From an uncultured Phaeodactylibacter sp. (GTDB lineage Bacteria > Bacteroidota > Bacteroidia > Chitinophagales > Saprospiraceae): a DNA stretch of 5,761 nucleotides. This document shows positions 1 through 5,735 of the stretch, piece by piece. The DNA lies in assembly GCA_913062745.1 (NCBI GenBank), contig CAJXXJ010000273.1:1-5761 (forward strand), written 5' to 3'. The translations under genes and the position numbers were made by a program. Below the pieces are notes generated by a model. That model did not search any database. It was not told where the DNA came from and saw nothing but the letters and a program-made list of their open reading frames with translations. Every line of letters starts with the position of its first letter. Position 1 is the first letter of the stretch.

Positions 1-2
1 GG

Positions 3-458
3 GCTGCAGAGTCTATCGTATTTGGTAAAATCTCCACCGGGGCACAGAACGACCTCGACCAGGTGACTAAGATGGCGTACAGCATGATTACGGTCTTTGG
101 CATGAACGACCGCGTCGGGCAGGTCTCTTTCCACGGTATGTCGCAGGATCAGTTCCAGCGCCCCTACTCTGACAATACCGCAACACTCATCGATGATGAA
201 GTACGCAAGCTGGTAGAGTCGCAGTACATCCGTGCTAAGGAATTGCTGACCGAGCACCGGGATAAGCTGGAGGTTTTGGCTCACCGCCTGCTTGACAAGG
301 AAGTGCTGCTGAAGTCGGACGTCGAGCGCCTGATCGGCCCGCGCCCGGACAGTGCGATTCCGGAATCAGAAAAGGAAAGCGAAGCCCAACAAAACGGGTT
401 CGCTTCGTCGGAAAGCAGCGAGGAAGAAGAAAAACCGGAAACGCCGAAGGAGGCGTAA
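3..458 (+). CDS. ftsH: ATP-dependent zinc metalloprotease FtsH, C-terminal part (5' truncated by window edge)
   Basis: FtsH is a membrane-anchored AAA+ protease that degrades misfolded membrane proteins and short-lived regulators at the cytoplasmic face of the inner membrane. Only the last 151 codons of the M41 peptidase domain are present, and the frame is open to the left edge. The visible start is AAESIVFGKISTGAQNDL, the FtsH block carrying the third zinc ligand; that Asp is codon 51-53. It is followed by VTKMAYSMI and the typical helical end LLDKEVLLKSDVERLIG. The HEXXH site and the AAA+ domain must lie upstream of the window. A GTG at 63 is internal to this conserved block and is not the start. 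After the conserved domain comes a tail of about 35 residues rich in Glu and Ser (for example SSEEEEKPE), poorly conserved in general among FtsH proteins. The gene ends with TAA at 456-458, 22 nt before a strong terminator. Identification is firm. Confidence 0.95.
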   Translation, partial: AAESIVFGKISTGAQNDLDQVTKMAYSMITVFGMNDRVGQVSFHGMSQDQFQRPYSDNTATLIDDEVRKLVESQYIRAKELLTEHRDKLEVLAHRLLDKEVLLKSDVERLIGPRPDSAIPESEKESEAQQNGFASSESSEEEEKPETPKEA

Positions 459-480
459 CGCTCGCTTAGCGGGTTTACAG

Positions 481-518
481 AAAAGGGGGAGTTGGCTCAT
501 GCCGGCTCCCCCTTTTTT
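481..518 (+). terminator. Strong intrinsic terminator of ftsH
   Basis: GGGGGAG (485-491) pairs with CTCCCCC (506-512). Inside, TTGGC (492-496) pairs with GCCGG (501-505) using two G-U pairs and leaves a TCAT loop. Outside, AAAA (481-484) can pair with the start of the T6 tract (513-518). The result is one uninterrupted hairpin followed by U residues. It lies between ftsH and the next gene, so the downstream gene needs its own promoter or read-through. No good promoter box is visible in the remaining 26 nt before its ATG. Confidence 0.92.
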
Positions 519-544
519 GCTATTTTGGAAAAAACCCGTTCACC

Positions 545-2392
545 ATGCTGCGATGCTGTCTTCTCCTGCTCACCCTTAGCTTCAGTACTGCACTGCCTGC
601 CCAGCTGCCTGACAGCTGCCGGCTGCAGTTTGGCACCAACCTGGCTGGCCCGGCAGACTGGGGCAGCGAATGGCCATTCGTCAATATCATGAAGTACAGC
701 CGGCAGTGGATTACCCACAACCGCGACTGGGTAGCCGGTGGCGAAAACGCCTGGGATACCCAGCTGCTGGACCACATCCCACTCGACGAAAACGGCTATC
801 CCCTCCGCCTGCCGGTAGCGGATATTCCGGGAGCAGAGGGACCGCAGATAGTTCGTACCGTATGGGCCAATACCGAAGCGTTGCCGCCCGGGGAGTATGT
901 GCTCCTCTACGATGGGGAGGGCACGGTTGATTTTTGGGGCGACGCCACCATTACCGAGTCCGGGCCGGGCCGGGTGGTAGTGGAAGTGACACCCGGAGTA
1001 GCCGATATTATGGTGCTCGAGCTGCTCTCTTCCACTGAGGGCGACCACATTCGCAATATCCGCCTGTTGCTTCCGGACACCGAGGCCACCTACGCGGATA
1101 ATCCCTGGTCGGAAGCATGGCTGGAGAAACTTGCGCCCTTTCAGCGGCTGCGGTTTATGGACTGGGGACATACCAACGGCTCCCGGATGCAGCAGTGGGA
1201 AGACCGGCCGCAGGTGGAAGACTACACTTATACGCCGGATGGTGTCCCCTACGAATGGTGGATTGAACTTTGCAACGCTCGTCAGTCTGACGCCTGGGTC
1301 TGCATCCCCCACGCCGCTGATGATGACTACATCCGGCAAATGGCGGAGCTCTTCCGCGATGAACTGGACCCTGAGCTCACCATCTACGTAGAATACTCCA
1401 ATGAAATATGGAACTGGATTTTTGAGCAGACGCACTACTGCCATGACAACGGGGACCAAGATGTCCCCTGGCCGGAGCGCATTGTGCCTTTTGTGCAAAA
1501 CGCGCTGGATATCTGGACTGAAACCTTTGAGGGGCAGAGCGGCCGCATCGTACGCGTAGTGGGCGTACAGGGCGCTTGGCAGGACGTGAGCAACCGTATA
1601 GTATTCAATATGGTGCCCGGCAGTTACGATGTATTTTCCCCGGCTGCGTATTTCGGTTTTACAGACGAAGGCATCGCAGCCCTTGAATCCCTGGGCGCGG
1701 ATGCCACCGGCGAAGACGTGCTGCAGTGGGCTGCGCAGGGCCTGCGGGAACGCTCCTTCGGCTGGCTGAAAAGCCAAAATGAGTCCATCGGGCAGGAGCT
1801 GGGGATCCCAATGATTTACTACGAGGGCGGGCAGCACCTTACTCCACAGCCCTTTGGCTCCGAGCAGCCTTACAATCCGGCTTTAGTGGAAGCGCAGTCT
1901 ATGCCTGGCATGTACGAGCTGTATCAGGAATGGTACGATTCACTGCGTACGCTGGTGACTGCTGAAGAGCCGGCTTTGCTTATGAATTTTTCCTTCATCG
2001 GACCAACCAGCGGCAGGTACGGCAGCTGGGGGTTGCTGACCAGTCAATTCTACCAGGATGCACCTTATGAGGATGCGCCTAAGTACCGGGCCGTCACCGA
2101 TAATATCTATAACTGCCAGCCGGTGGTGAGCGCTTCGGTACCTGAACCGGCTCAGCGCACAGCCAACTGGGCCTTCCCCAATCCGGGCAGCGGGCAGTTT
2201 CAGCTACGCCTGCCGGCGAGCGCTGTACGGTATGACCTTTGTGATAAATGGGGAAGAATAGTGCAGGAAGGAGACTACAAAGGCGAGGGACAAAGCCTGT
2301 TACTCACCGGCCCTAACGGCTTGTATCTGCTGCGGGCCTACGATGCCCGCCACCGCCTGCTGGGTGCACAACGGCTGTTGCTCGTACGCTAA
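545..2392 (+). CDS. Secreted clan GH-A-like glycoside hydrolase with T9SS C-terminal sorting domain
   Basis: A 615-residue exported protein. Residues 1-19 form a short signal peptide (MLRCCLLLLTLSFSTALPA). Residues about 26-90 start with FGTNLAGPADWGSEWPFVN, a block I associate with proteins loosely annotated as cellulose-binding. Residues about 100-175 are beta-rich and look like an inserted or accessory sandwich. From about 190 to 525 the pattern fits a TIM barrel: YVEYSNEIWNW has the Asn-Glu pair typical of the clan GH-A acid/base (E287), and MIYYEGGQH near 424-431 offers a candidate nucleophile (E427). Residues about 541-615 form a type A T9SS sorting domain: FPNPGSGQF, then GRIVQEG, then GLYLLRA and a basic end. 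The protein should therefore cross the outer membrane and be surface-attached or released. Substrate is not readable from sequence; a plant or algal polysaccharide is inference. The ATG at 545 is chosen because the signal peptide starts there. The stop overlaps the convergent gene by 4 nt. Confidence 0.8.
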   Translation: MLRCCLLLLTLSFSTALPAQLPDSCRLQFGTNLAGPADWGSEWPFVNIMKYSRQWITHNRDWVAGGENAWDTQLLDHIPLDENGYPLRLPVADIPGAEGPQIVRTVWANTEALPPGEYVLLYDGEGTVDFWGDATITESGPGRVVVEVTPGVADIMVLELLSSTEGDHIRNIRLLLPDTEATYADNPWSEAWLEKLAPFQRLRFMDWGHTNGSRMQQWEDRPQVEDYTYTPDGVPYEWWIELCNARQSDAWVCIPHAADDDYIRQMAELFRDELDPELTIYVEYSNEIWNWIFEQTHYCHDNGDQDVPWPERIVPFVQNALDIWTETFEGQSGRIVRVVGVQGAWQDVSNRIVFNMVPGSYDVFSPAAYFGFTDEGIAALESLGADATGEDVLQWAAQGLRERSFGWLKSQNESIGQELGIPMIYYEGGQHLTPQPFGSEQPYNPALVEAQSMPGMYELYQEWYDSLRTLVTAEEPALLMNFSFIGPTSGRYGSWGLLTSQFYQDAPYEDAPKYRAVTDNIYNCQPVVSASVPEPAQRTANWAFPNPGSGQFQLRLPASAVRYDLCDKWGRIVQEGDYKGEGQSLLLTGPNGLYLLRAYDARHRLLGAQRLLLVR

Positions 2393-2835
2393 CCGCCTTG
2401 CTGTTCGAGTATTGCTTTCAGTTGCTGCAGGTCTTTTGCCTGTTGCTTGCGCATAGGGCCCTTGACGAAAAAGCCGAAAACATTAAACAGGGCCGGCCTC
2501 AGCTTGACTTCCGTTTCTACCAGCAGCCGGGTCTGTCCGTTGCCCTGGTCGAGAAAACGATAATCCTGTTCGCTGATCATATTTTGAGTGGACAGCAGGC
2601 AGCGAAACCGCTCATTAACCTTGATTTCCAAAACTTCTTCCCGGACCTTGGTGGGCTGCCCGTTATCATCGAAAAACTGTATGGCAGTGCTCCCTACTTT
2701 GCGCTTGCCACCCGTTTCTGATTTGTAACGGTCAAAGCCCTTCATCCACTGCTTCATGTTTTGTGGATGAAGGACGATGAACCGGTATACATCCGGCGCA
2801 GGCCGGTCGATATGTACGCTATTGCTAAACTTCAT
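2389..2835 (-). CDS. SRPBCC (START/Bet v1-like fold) family protein
   Basis: A 148-residue soluble protein without signal peptide or membrane segment. It opens with a first strand MKFSNSVHIDRPAPDVYRFI and then the helical region HPQNMKQWMKGFDRYK. This matches SRPBCC/polyketide-cyclase-like proteins, in which 'xxVxIxrPxxxVwxfl...pxnxxxW' begins a helix-grip fold enclosing a hydrophobic pocket. Alternating strands follow (VGSTAIQFFDDNG, KVREEVLEIKVNERF, QTRLLVETEVKL). The final helix, QQAKDLQQLKAILEQQ, closes the pocket in the family. Ligand and function cannot be assigned. The start codon lies 2 nt after the stop of the outer-membrane protein gene, so both are probably on one transcript. Its stop (TAG on the minus strand) overlaps the stop of the convergent hydrolase gene. 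Confidence 0.8.
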   Translation of the reverse strand: MKFSNSVHIDRPAPDVYRFIVLHPQNMKQWMKGFDRYKSETGGKRKVGSTAIQFFDDNGQPTKVREEVLEIKVNERFRCLLSTQNMISEQDYRFLDQGNGQTRLLVETEVKLRPALFNVFGFFVKGPMRKQQAKDLQQLKAILEQQGG

Positions 2836-2837
2836 CC

Positions 2838-3719
2838 TTAGAAACTAAAGCCAACGGACAGCTGAAGGTTGACGTTGCGGTCATCATCGTCGCGCAGAAG
2901 GTAGCTGCCGTCCGCATTCAGCTCCTGCCGGGAGGCATCCCGCTCCTGATTGGTAATATCGGTCATGCCGTAGTTCAGGCGCAGCCCCAGGAACAGCCCC
3001 TGATTCAAATAGTAGGCAATGCCTCCAATCAGCCCGATATCGATGGTCTCGAAGTAGTTCCCGCTGTTTTCCAGAAGCGGGTGCTCTGTACTCAGCAGGC
3101 TGGGGATGGCGACATCCTGATTGTTGATTTCGCGCAGTTCGCTGTCGTTCAGGTCCAGGCCCACCCGCCCCAGGTCGCGGTAGTCGATGTCAAGCGTAAC
3201 CTCAAAGGGGTCTACCTGCTCGCCGCTGGCGGAAATATTTTCAAAATTGAGCCTTCCGTCTCCTCCGGAAGACACGAGGAAGCCCACGCTGGCACCTGCT
3301 GAAAACTCAAAGCGGCCCAGCCGGGCTACGGCAGAGATAGGAATATCTATGTAGGAGTTGGTCACTTCTATGGCCAATGACCGGTCAGCTGCCGCAATGA
3401 TCGGGTCAGCACCGCTTACCGGCCGGAACTGCCAGTAGGAAGGCCCGTTGAAGTTGATGATGCCGCCCTTCTGAGAGTAAAGCAGTTCTCCCCGCAGGCT
3501 GAATATATCGGTAAACTTCAGGTTGGCAATTGCGCCTATGTGAAAATTAGTAGAACTACCGAAGTCTTCCAGCTCCGTACCATCCGCGGCCGTTTCAAAA
3601 GGGCCGTCGAATGTTACAAAGTTCAGGCCAGCCCGGAAGCCGCCGGAAAACTCCTGGGCGTGGAGGCTCAGGAAGCTTGCGCTAAACATAGCGATGGTCA
3701 GTACAAGTATTCGCTGCAT
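2838..3719 (-). CDS. Outer-membrane beta-barrel protein, PorT/OMP_b-brl_2-like
   Basis: A 293-residue exported protein. Residues 1-21 are a signal peptide (MQRILVLTIAMFSASFLSLHA), with cleavage likely before QEFSGG. The mature part shows the order typical of the Bacteroidota barrel family often called porin family or PorT-like: GGFRAGLNF (first strand), FHIGAIANLKF, FSLRGELLYSQKGG, then SYIDIPISAVARLGRFEFSAGASVGF. The C-terminal third has IGLIGGIAYYLNQGLFLGLRLNYG and ends in alternating residues with a terminal Phe (LQLSVGFSF), as barrel proteins do. A long polar stretch of about residues 150-225 is probably an extracellular loop, longer than in many members. The leader upstream of the ATG (3720-3743) is A/T-rich, with no clear Shine-Dalgarno site, as is normal for Bacteroidota. 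The specific role is unknown; membership in the broad family is well supported, and a dedicated T9SS role is not. Confidence 0.85.
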   Translation of the reverse strand: MQRILVLTIAMFSASFLSLHAQEFSGGFRAGLNFVTFDGPFETAADGTELEDFGSSTNFHIGAIANLKFTDIFSLRGELLYSQKGGIINFNGPSYWQFRPVSGADPIIAAADRSLAIEVTNSYIDIPISAVARLGRFEFSAGASVGFLVSSGGDGRLNFENISASGEQVDPFEVTLDIDYRDLGRVGLDLNDSELREINNQDVAIPSLLSTEHPLLENSGNYFETIDIGLIGGIAYYLNQGLFLGLRLNYGMTDITNQERDASRQELNADGSYLLRDDDDRNVNLQLSVGFSF

Positions 3720-3849
3720 GTTGTGTATTTTATTTTGTCTTTATAGGAGACCGCATCTGCCCCGGTCTGGTTGGGCGAAGTTCAGGCCGCTGGCCGGATA
3801 AGCCGCAATTATTTGCCAGTTTTAACAAAACCTCCGAAAGCCTTTTCGA

Positions 3850-4623
3850 TCAACCGTCAATTTTCATCCACACCGGGCAGTGGTCTGAGTGCACGGCCTC
3901 GGACATTTGACGGGCCTCCAGAATATTGGCCTGTATACTGTTGCTGACCGATTGGTAATCCAGGCGCCAGCCTTTGTTGCGCTCCCGGGCACGGGCACGG
4001 TAGCTCCACCAGCTGTACGAGACCTCCTCCGGATGAAGGTGCCGGAACGCATCCGTAAACCCGCTTGCAAACCAGCGGTCCATCCAGGCGCGCTCTTCGG
4101 GCAAAAAACCGGAAGTGGTTTTGTTGCGCACCGGGTCGTGGATGTCCTGCTCGGTATGAGCGATATTGTAATCACCAACTACAATCAGGTTAGGGCGCTC
4201 CTTTTTCAGCTCCTGTATCCAGTCAAAGAACTCGTCCAGGAATTCCATCTTAAACGACTGACGGGGCTCCCCCGTTGTGCCGGAAGGGAAATAGCAGTTG
4301 AGCAGCGTCAGGTCGCCAAAGTCAGTCCGTAATATACGCCCTTCTTCGTCGTACTTGCTGATGCCACAACCATAGACTACCTGATCGGGGGCCACTCTGC
4401 TAAAGGTAGCAACACCGGAGTACCCTTTCTTCTGCGCTGAGTGCCAGTACTGCTCGTAGCCCAGCTCCTCCAGCCGGCTGCGCTCTTTGACCTGTTCTGC
4501 CTGTGCTTTGGTCTCCTGCACGCAGAGGATATCAATTGGGTGCGACTCGAGCCAGTCCCATAAGCCTTTGCGGATTGCCGCCCGTATACCATTTATATTG
4601 TAGGAAACTATTGTCTTGGCCAT
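3850..4623 (-). CDS. xth: Exodeoxyribonuclease III / AP endonuclease (ExoA/Xth family)
   Basis: A 257-residue cytoplasmic Mg-dependent enzyme of the EEP nuclease fold. It cuts DNA 5' of abasic sites and trims 3' ends in base-excision repair. All expected catalytic motifs are present in order: SYNINGIRA (N9, N11), VQETK (E37, metal ligand), NCYFPSG (Y111), VGDYNIAH (D151, N153), GWRLDYQSVS (D222) and the terminal SDHCPVW (D247, H248). Length matches the family. The layout, with NINGIRA and the WWSYRARARERNKGWRLDY stretch, is closer to the ExoA/APE1 branch than to E. coli ExoIII. The ATG at 4623 is followed directly by the first strand AKTIVSYN, so the start is well placed. The gene stands alone: 130 nt separate it from the outer-membrane protein gene, and the small-RNA region is divergent upstream. 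Confidence 0.95.
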   Translation of the reverse strand: MAKTIVSYNINGIRAAIRKGLWDWLESHPIDILCVQETKAQAEQVKERSRLEELGYEQYWHSAQKKGYSGVATFSRVAPDQVVYGCGISKYDEEGRILRTDFGDLTLLNCYFPSGTTGEPRQSFKMEFLDEFFDWIQELKKERPNLIVVGDYNIAHTEQDIHDPVRNKTTSGFLPEERAWMDRWFASGFTDAFRHLHPEEVSYSWWSYRARARERNKGWRLDYQSVSNSIQANILEARQMSEAVHSDHCPVWMKIDG

Positions 4624-4653
4624 ATGTGCTTTTCGTACTCTTAAAAACGGCGG

Positions 4654-4687
4654 GAAAGATAGGAAAATTAGCGCAGTAGCCCGAAAA
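4654..4687 (-). promoter_or_regulatory. Possible exodeoxyribonuclease III promoter
   Basis: On the minus strand TATCTTTC (4654-4661) matches the Bacteroidota -7 consensus TAnnTTTG in all but the last base. A TTTC (4683-4686) lies 21 nt further upstream, where a TTTG-like -33 box would be expected. The boxes sit about 30 nt upstream of the ATG. Each match is short and imperfect, so this is a suggestion only. Confidence 0.3.
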
Positions 4688-4724
4688 GCGGCAGTGAGCG
4701 GTGGTGCGGAAAGTATTTTTTTTG

Positions 4725-4748
4725 AAAAAAACAGCTGTTATAACAGCT
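4725..4748 (-). terminator. Palindrome followed by T-tract: minus-strand terminator or operator
   Basis: AGCTGTTATAACAGCT (4733-4748) is a perfect 16-base palindrome. Read on the minus strand it forms a 6-bp stem with a TATA loop, followed after one base by seven T residues (complement of 4725-4731). That is the layout of a modest intrinsic terminator, which would stop minus-strand transcription arriving from the right about 100 nt before the exodeoxyribonuclease III gene. On the plus strand no T-tract follows. The perfect symmetry also fits a dimeric regulator site. Confidence 0.45.
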
Positions 4749-4859
4749 TAAAAACAGGGCATCTACACAAGATAAACACGGAACAAAAAATCACAAAAAA
4801 TTGATTTACAGAATTTTAACTCAACTCAAAACTCATTACCCTCTCCAGTTATTTCCGCA

Positions 4860-4897
4860 AATGTACTTACATTGCGGTCTACTTTGCCTCATATTTG
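4860..4897 (+). promoter_or_regulatory. Promoter of small RNA copy 1
   Basis: AATGTACTTACA (4860-4871) and CATATTTG (4890-4897) are separated by 18 nt. Both blocks recur upstream of copy 2 with exactly the same 18-nt spacing, although the spacer sequences are unrelated. CATATTTG resembles the Bacteroidota -7 box TAnnTTTG with one mismatch in the first base. The upstream block sits at the -33 position. It contains TGTA-CT-TACA, a small inverted repeat that could also be a regulator site. Predicted transcription start is about 4901-4906. Confidence 0.65.
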
Positions 4898-4901
4898 TAT
4901 T

Positions 4902-5108
4902 GTCAGACGGGAAGAACAGCCATTAAAACTTCCCGGCATCAAGACAAGCATTAAACGAAGTGCTTTTTTCAAATAAGTAATCCCACGAATGCAATTATAA
5001 TCTCATGAAGATTTCTTGAAGCATCAAAGGATGTTTCAGATTTGGTATGTAGATAGCCTCTCAAAGCTCTTTTGGAAACCGGCCCTAACAGGCCGGTTTT
5101 TCTTTTTT
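4902..5108 (+). ncRNA. Predicted structured small RNA, copy 1 (unassigned family)
   Basis: About 207 nt between a promoter-like element and an intrinsic terminator, with a second copy 586 nt downstream. Predicted hairpins in order: H1, CGGGAAG (4908-4914) with CTTCCCG (4929-4935) around loop AACAGCCATTAAAA; H2, AAGCATT (4946-4952) with AGTGCTT (4959-4965) around AAACGA; H3, AATCT (4999-5003) with AGATT (5009-5013); H4, TGAAGCATC (5017-5025) with GATGTTTCA (5030-5038) around AAAG, 9 pairs including one G-U; then the terminator. H2 shows compensatory changes against copy 2. The stretch 4977-4998 is predicted unpaired and is identical in both copies. No reading frame is conserved between copies because 1-nt indels shift it. 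The 5' end is estimated from the promoter box. I do not recognise the family; 6S RNA or a trans-acting sRNA are possibilities without direct support. Confidence 0.75.
5076..5108 (+). terminator. Intrinsic terminator of small RNA copy 1
   Basis: AAACCGGCC (5076-5084) pairs perfectly with GGCCGGTTT (5091-5099) around loop CTAACA. A run of T residues broken by one C extends to 5108. Stem, loop and tract are identical in copy 2. Confidence 0.93.
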
Positions 5109-5445
5109 ACGCCTGTCTCGTTTTTCCTGTTGTTTTGCTCGATGTTCATCACGGTCCTGCCGTTGTGTTTGTTTAAGTTGTTTCTGCCTTGATACGGGGG
5201 ATGAATAGGTGGGGAGCAATAACAAAGTGTTCTACGGGATATCGCACCTTCAGGTTTCACAAATTTCCTTTCCTTTTCCGACTTTTTTTCTTGTTCGCCG
5301 GTATTTTGGGCTTTTTTCCATGCATTTATGCATTCGCCATCCGGCATTTTCAGCTTAAAAACAACACCCATTAAAACAACAATTAACTAAAAATCAGTAC
5401 GTTAAAAAATAGAGGCACGCCCAAATAGCCCCAGTCTTTTCTCAG
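5109..5445. other. Intergenic spacer between the two small-RNA copies, no convincing gene
   Basis: 337 nt without a supported gene. On the plus strand a 57-codon frame from ATG 5201 to 5374 encodes a peptide with a Phe-rich hydrophobic stretch (FPFLFRLFFLFAGILGFF). A minus-strand frame runs from 5371 into the copy 1 terminator and is Lys/Glu/Asn-rich without a recognisable domain. A third minus-strand frame, roughly 5087-5230, gives a strongly charged Gln/Arg/Lys segment (RQKQLKQTQRQDRDEHRAKQ) but has no ATG. It could be the remnant of a gene 3' end. The right part, 5350-5445, is A/T-rich, consistent with sequence upstream of a promoter. None of these frames has family evidence. Confidence 0.5.
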
Positions 5446-5483
5446 AATGTACTTACAGAAAAAAAGATAATGCGCCATATTTG
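5446..5483 (+). promoter_or_regulatory. Promoter of small RNA copy 2
   Basis: The blocks AATGTACTTACA (5446-5457) and CATATTTG (5476-5483) repeat those of copy 1 at an 18-nt distance, with an unrelated purine-rich spacer. The downstream TATTGTC is also shared. Retention of only these boxes and their spacing points to selection on promoter function. Predicted start is about 5487-5492. Confidence 0.65.
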
Positions 5484-5487
5484 TATT

Positions 5488-5694
5488 GTCAGTGAGGGAA
5501 AACAGCCATTAGAACTCACTACTAACAAATACGGGCGCTAAATGAAGCGCCGGCAATGAAAGTAATCCCACGAATGCAATTATAATCTCATGAAGATTTT
5601 TTTGAAGCATCAAAGGATGTTTCAGATTTTGGTATGTAGATAGCCTCTCAAAGCTCTTTGGAAACCGGCCCTAACAGGCCGGTTTTTCTTTTTT
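5488..5694 (+). ncRNA. Predicted structured small RNA, copy 2 (unassigned family)
   Basis: Paralogue of the RNA at 4902-5108, same strand and same length. H1 is AGTGAG (5491-5496) with CTCACT (5515-5520). Its sequence differs from copy 1 and its register is shifted outward, giving a larger loop that still contains AACAGCCATTAGAA. H2 is GGCGCT (5534-5539) with AGCGCC (5546-5551) around AAATGA. Relative to copy 1, two A-U pairs become G-C and one U-G becomes C-G, while loop and flanks stay TAAAYGAAG. H3 is at 5584-5598, H4 at 5603-5624 and the terminator at 5662-5694. From 5562 onward it differs from copy 1 by one substitution and three 1-nt indels, all in or beside T-runs. A 17-codon ATG frame in this block is broken by a stop in copy 1, so it is not a conserved peptide. 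Confidence 0.75.
5662..5694 (+). terminator. Intrinsic terminator of small RNA copy 2
   Basis: AAACCGGCC (5662-5670) pairs with GGCCGGTTT (5677-5685) around CTAACA and is followed by a T-rich tract to 5694. It is identical to the copy 1 terminator. Confidence 0.93.
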
Positions 5695-5735
5695 ATGCCG
5701 TAACTATTCAGCATACATAGAAAAATTAGCAGGAA

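Larger units (their letters stand above)
4860..5694 (+). repeat. Direct tandem duplication of a transcription unit, period 586 nt
   Basis: Two direct copies (4860-5108 and 5446-5694) share promoter boxes, hairpin loops, a nearly identical 3' block and terminator. Recognisable similarity starts at the upstream promoter block and fades a few bases after the T-tract. The 337-nt spacer is not part of the repeat. No terminal inverted repeats or transposase are seen, so this looks like a duplicated gene and not a mobile element. Confidence 0.85.

Noticed and set aside
63..65. GTG as start of a short ftsH-like gene
   Set aside because: The conserved FtsH peptidase sequence continues upstream in the same frame to the window edge, so GTG is an internal Val codon.
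519..530. TATTTTGG as a promoter box for the hydrolase gene
   Set aside because: It is one base off the TAnnTTTG spacing, has no -33 partner, and sits in the tail of the ftsH terminator.
497..1837. Open frame of 446 codons on the minus strand
   Set aside because: It lies fully antisense to the hydrolase gene and crosses the terminator region. The plus frame has a signal peptide, catalytic motifs and a sorting domain, while this frame shows no recognisable family. It is a shadow of a GC-rich gene.
3835..3848. Hairpin CGAAA/TTTCG just after the exodeoxyribonuclease III stop
   Set aside because: The stem has only 5 bp and no T-tract follows directly on the minus strand. It is too weak to call a terminator.
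5036..5371. 111-codon frame on the minus strand
   Set aside because: It runs through the copy 1 terminator and 3' block, is low-complexity Lys/Asn/Glu-rich, and has no motif. The overlap with a conserved RNA element argues against coding.
5201..5374. 57-codon plus-strand frame with a hydrophobic stretch
   Set aside because: The Phe-rich segment arises from T-rich DNA. There is no family match, no clear promoter and no second copy. It could be a small membrane protein but this is unsupported.
5591..5644. Short ATG frame inside small RNA copy 2 (17 codons)
   Set aside because: The same block in copy 1 has a TGA after four codons, and indels shift the frame, so no peptide is conserved.
4860..5694. 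CRISPR array or insertion sequence as the cause of the repeats
   Set aside because: There are only two copies, 586 nt apart, with long non-repeated spacers. There are no inverted ends and no transposase, and the repeat limits match promoter and terminator.
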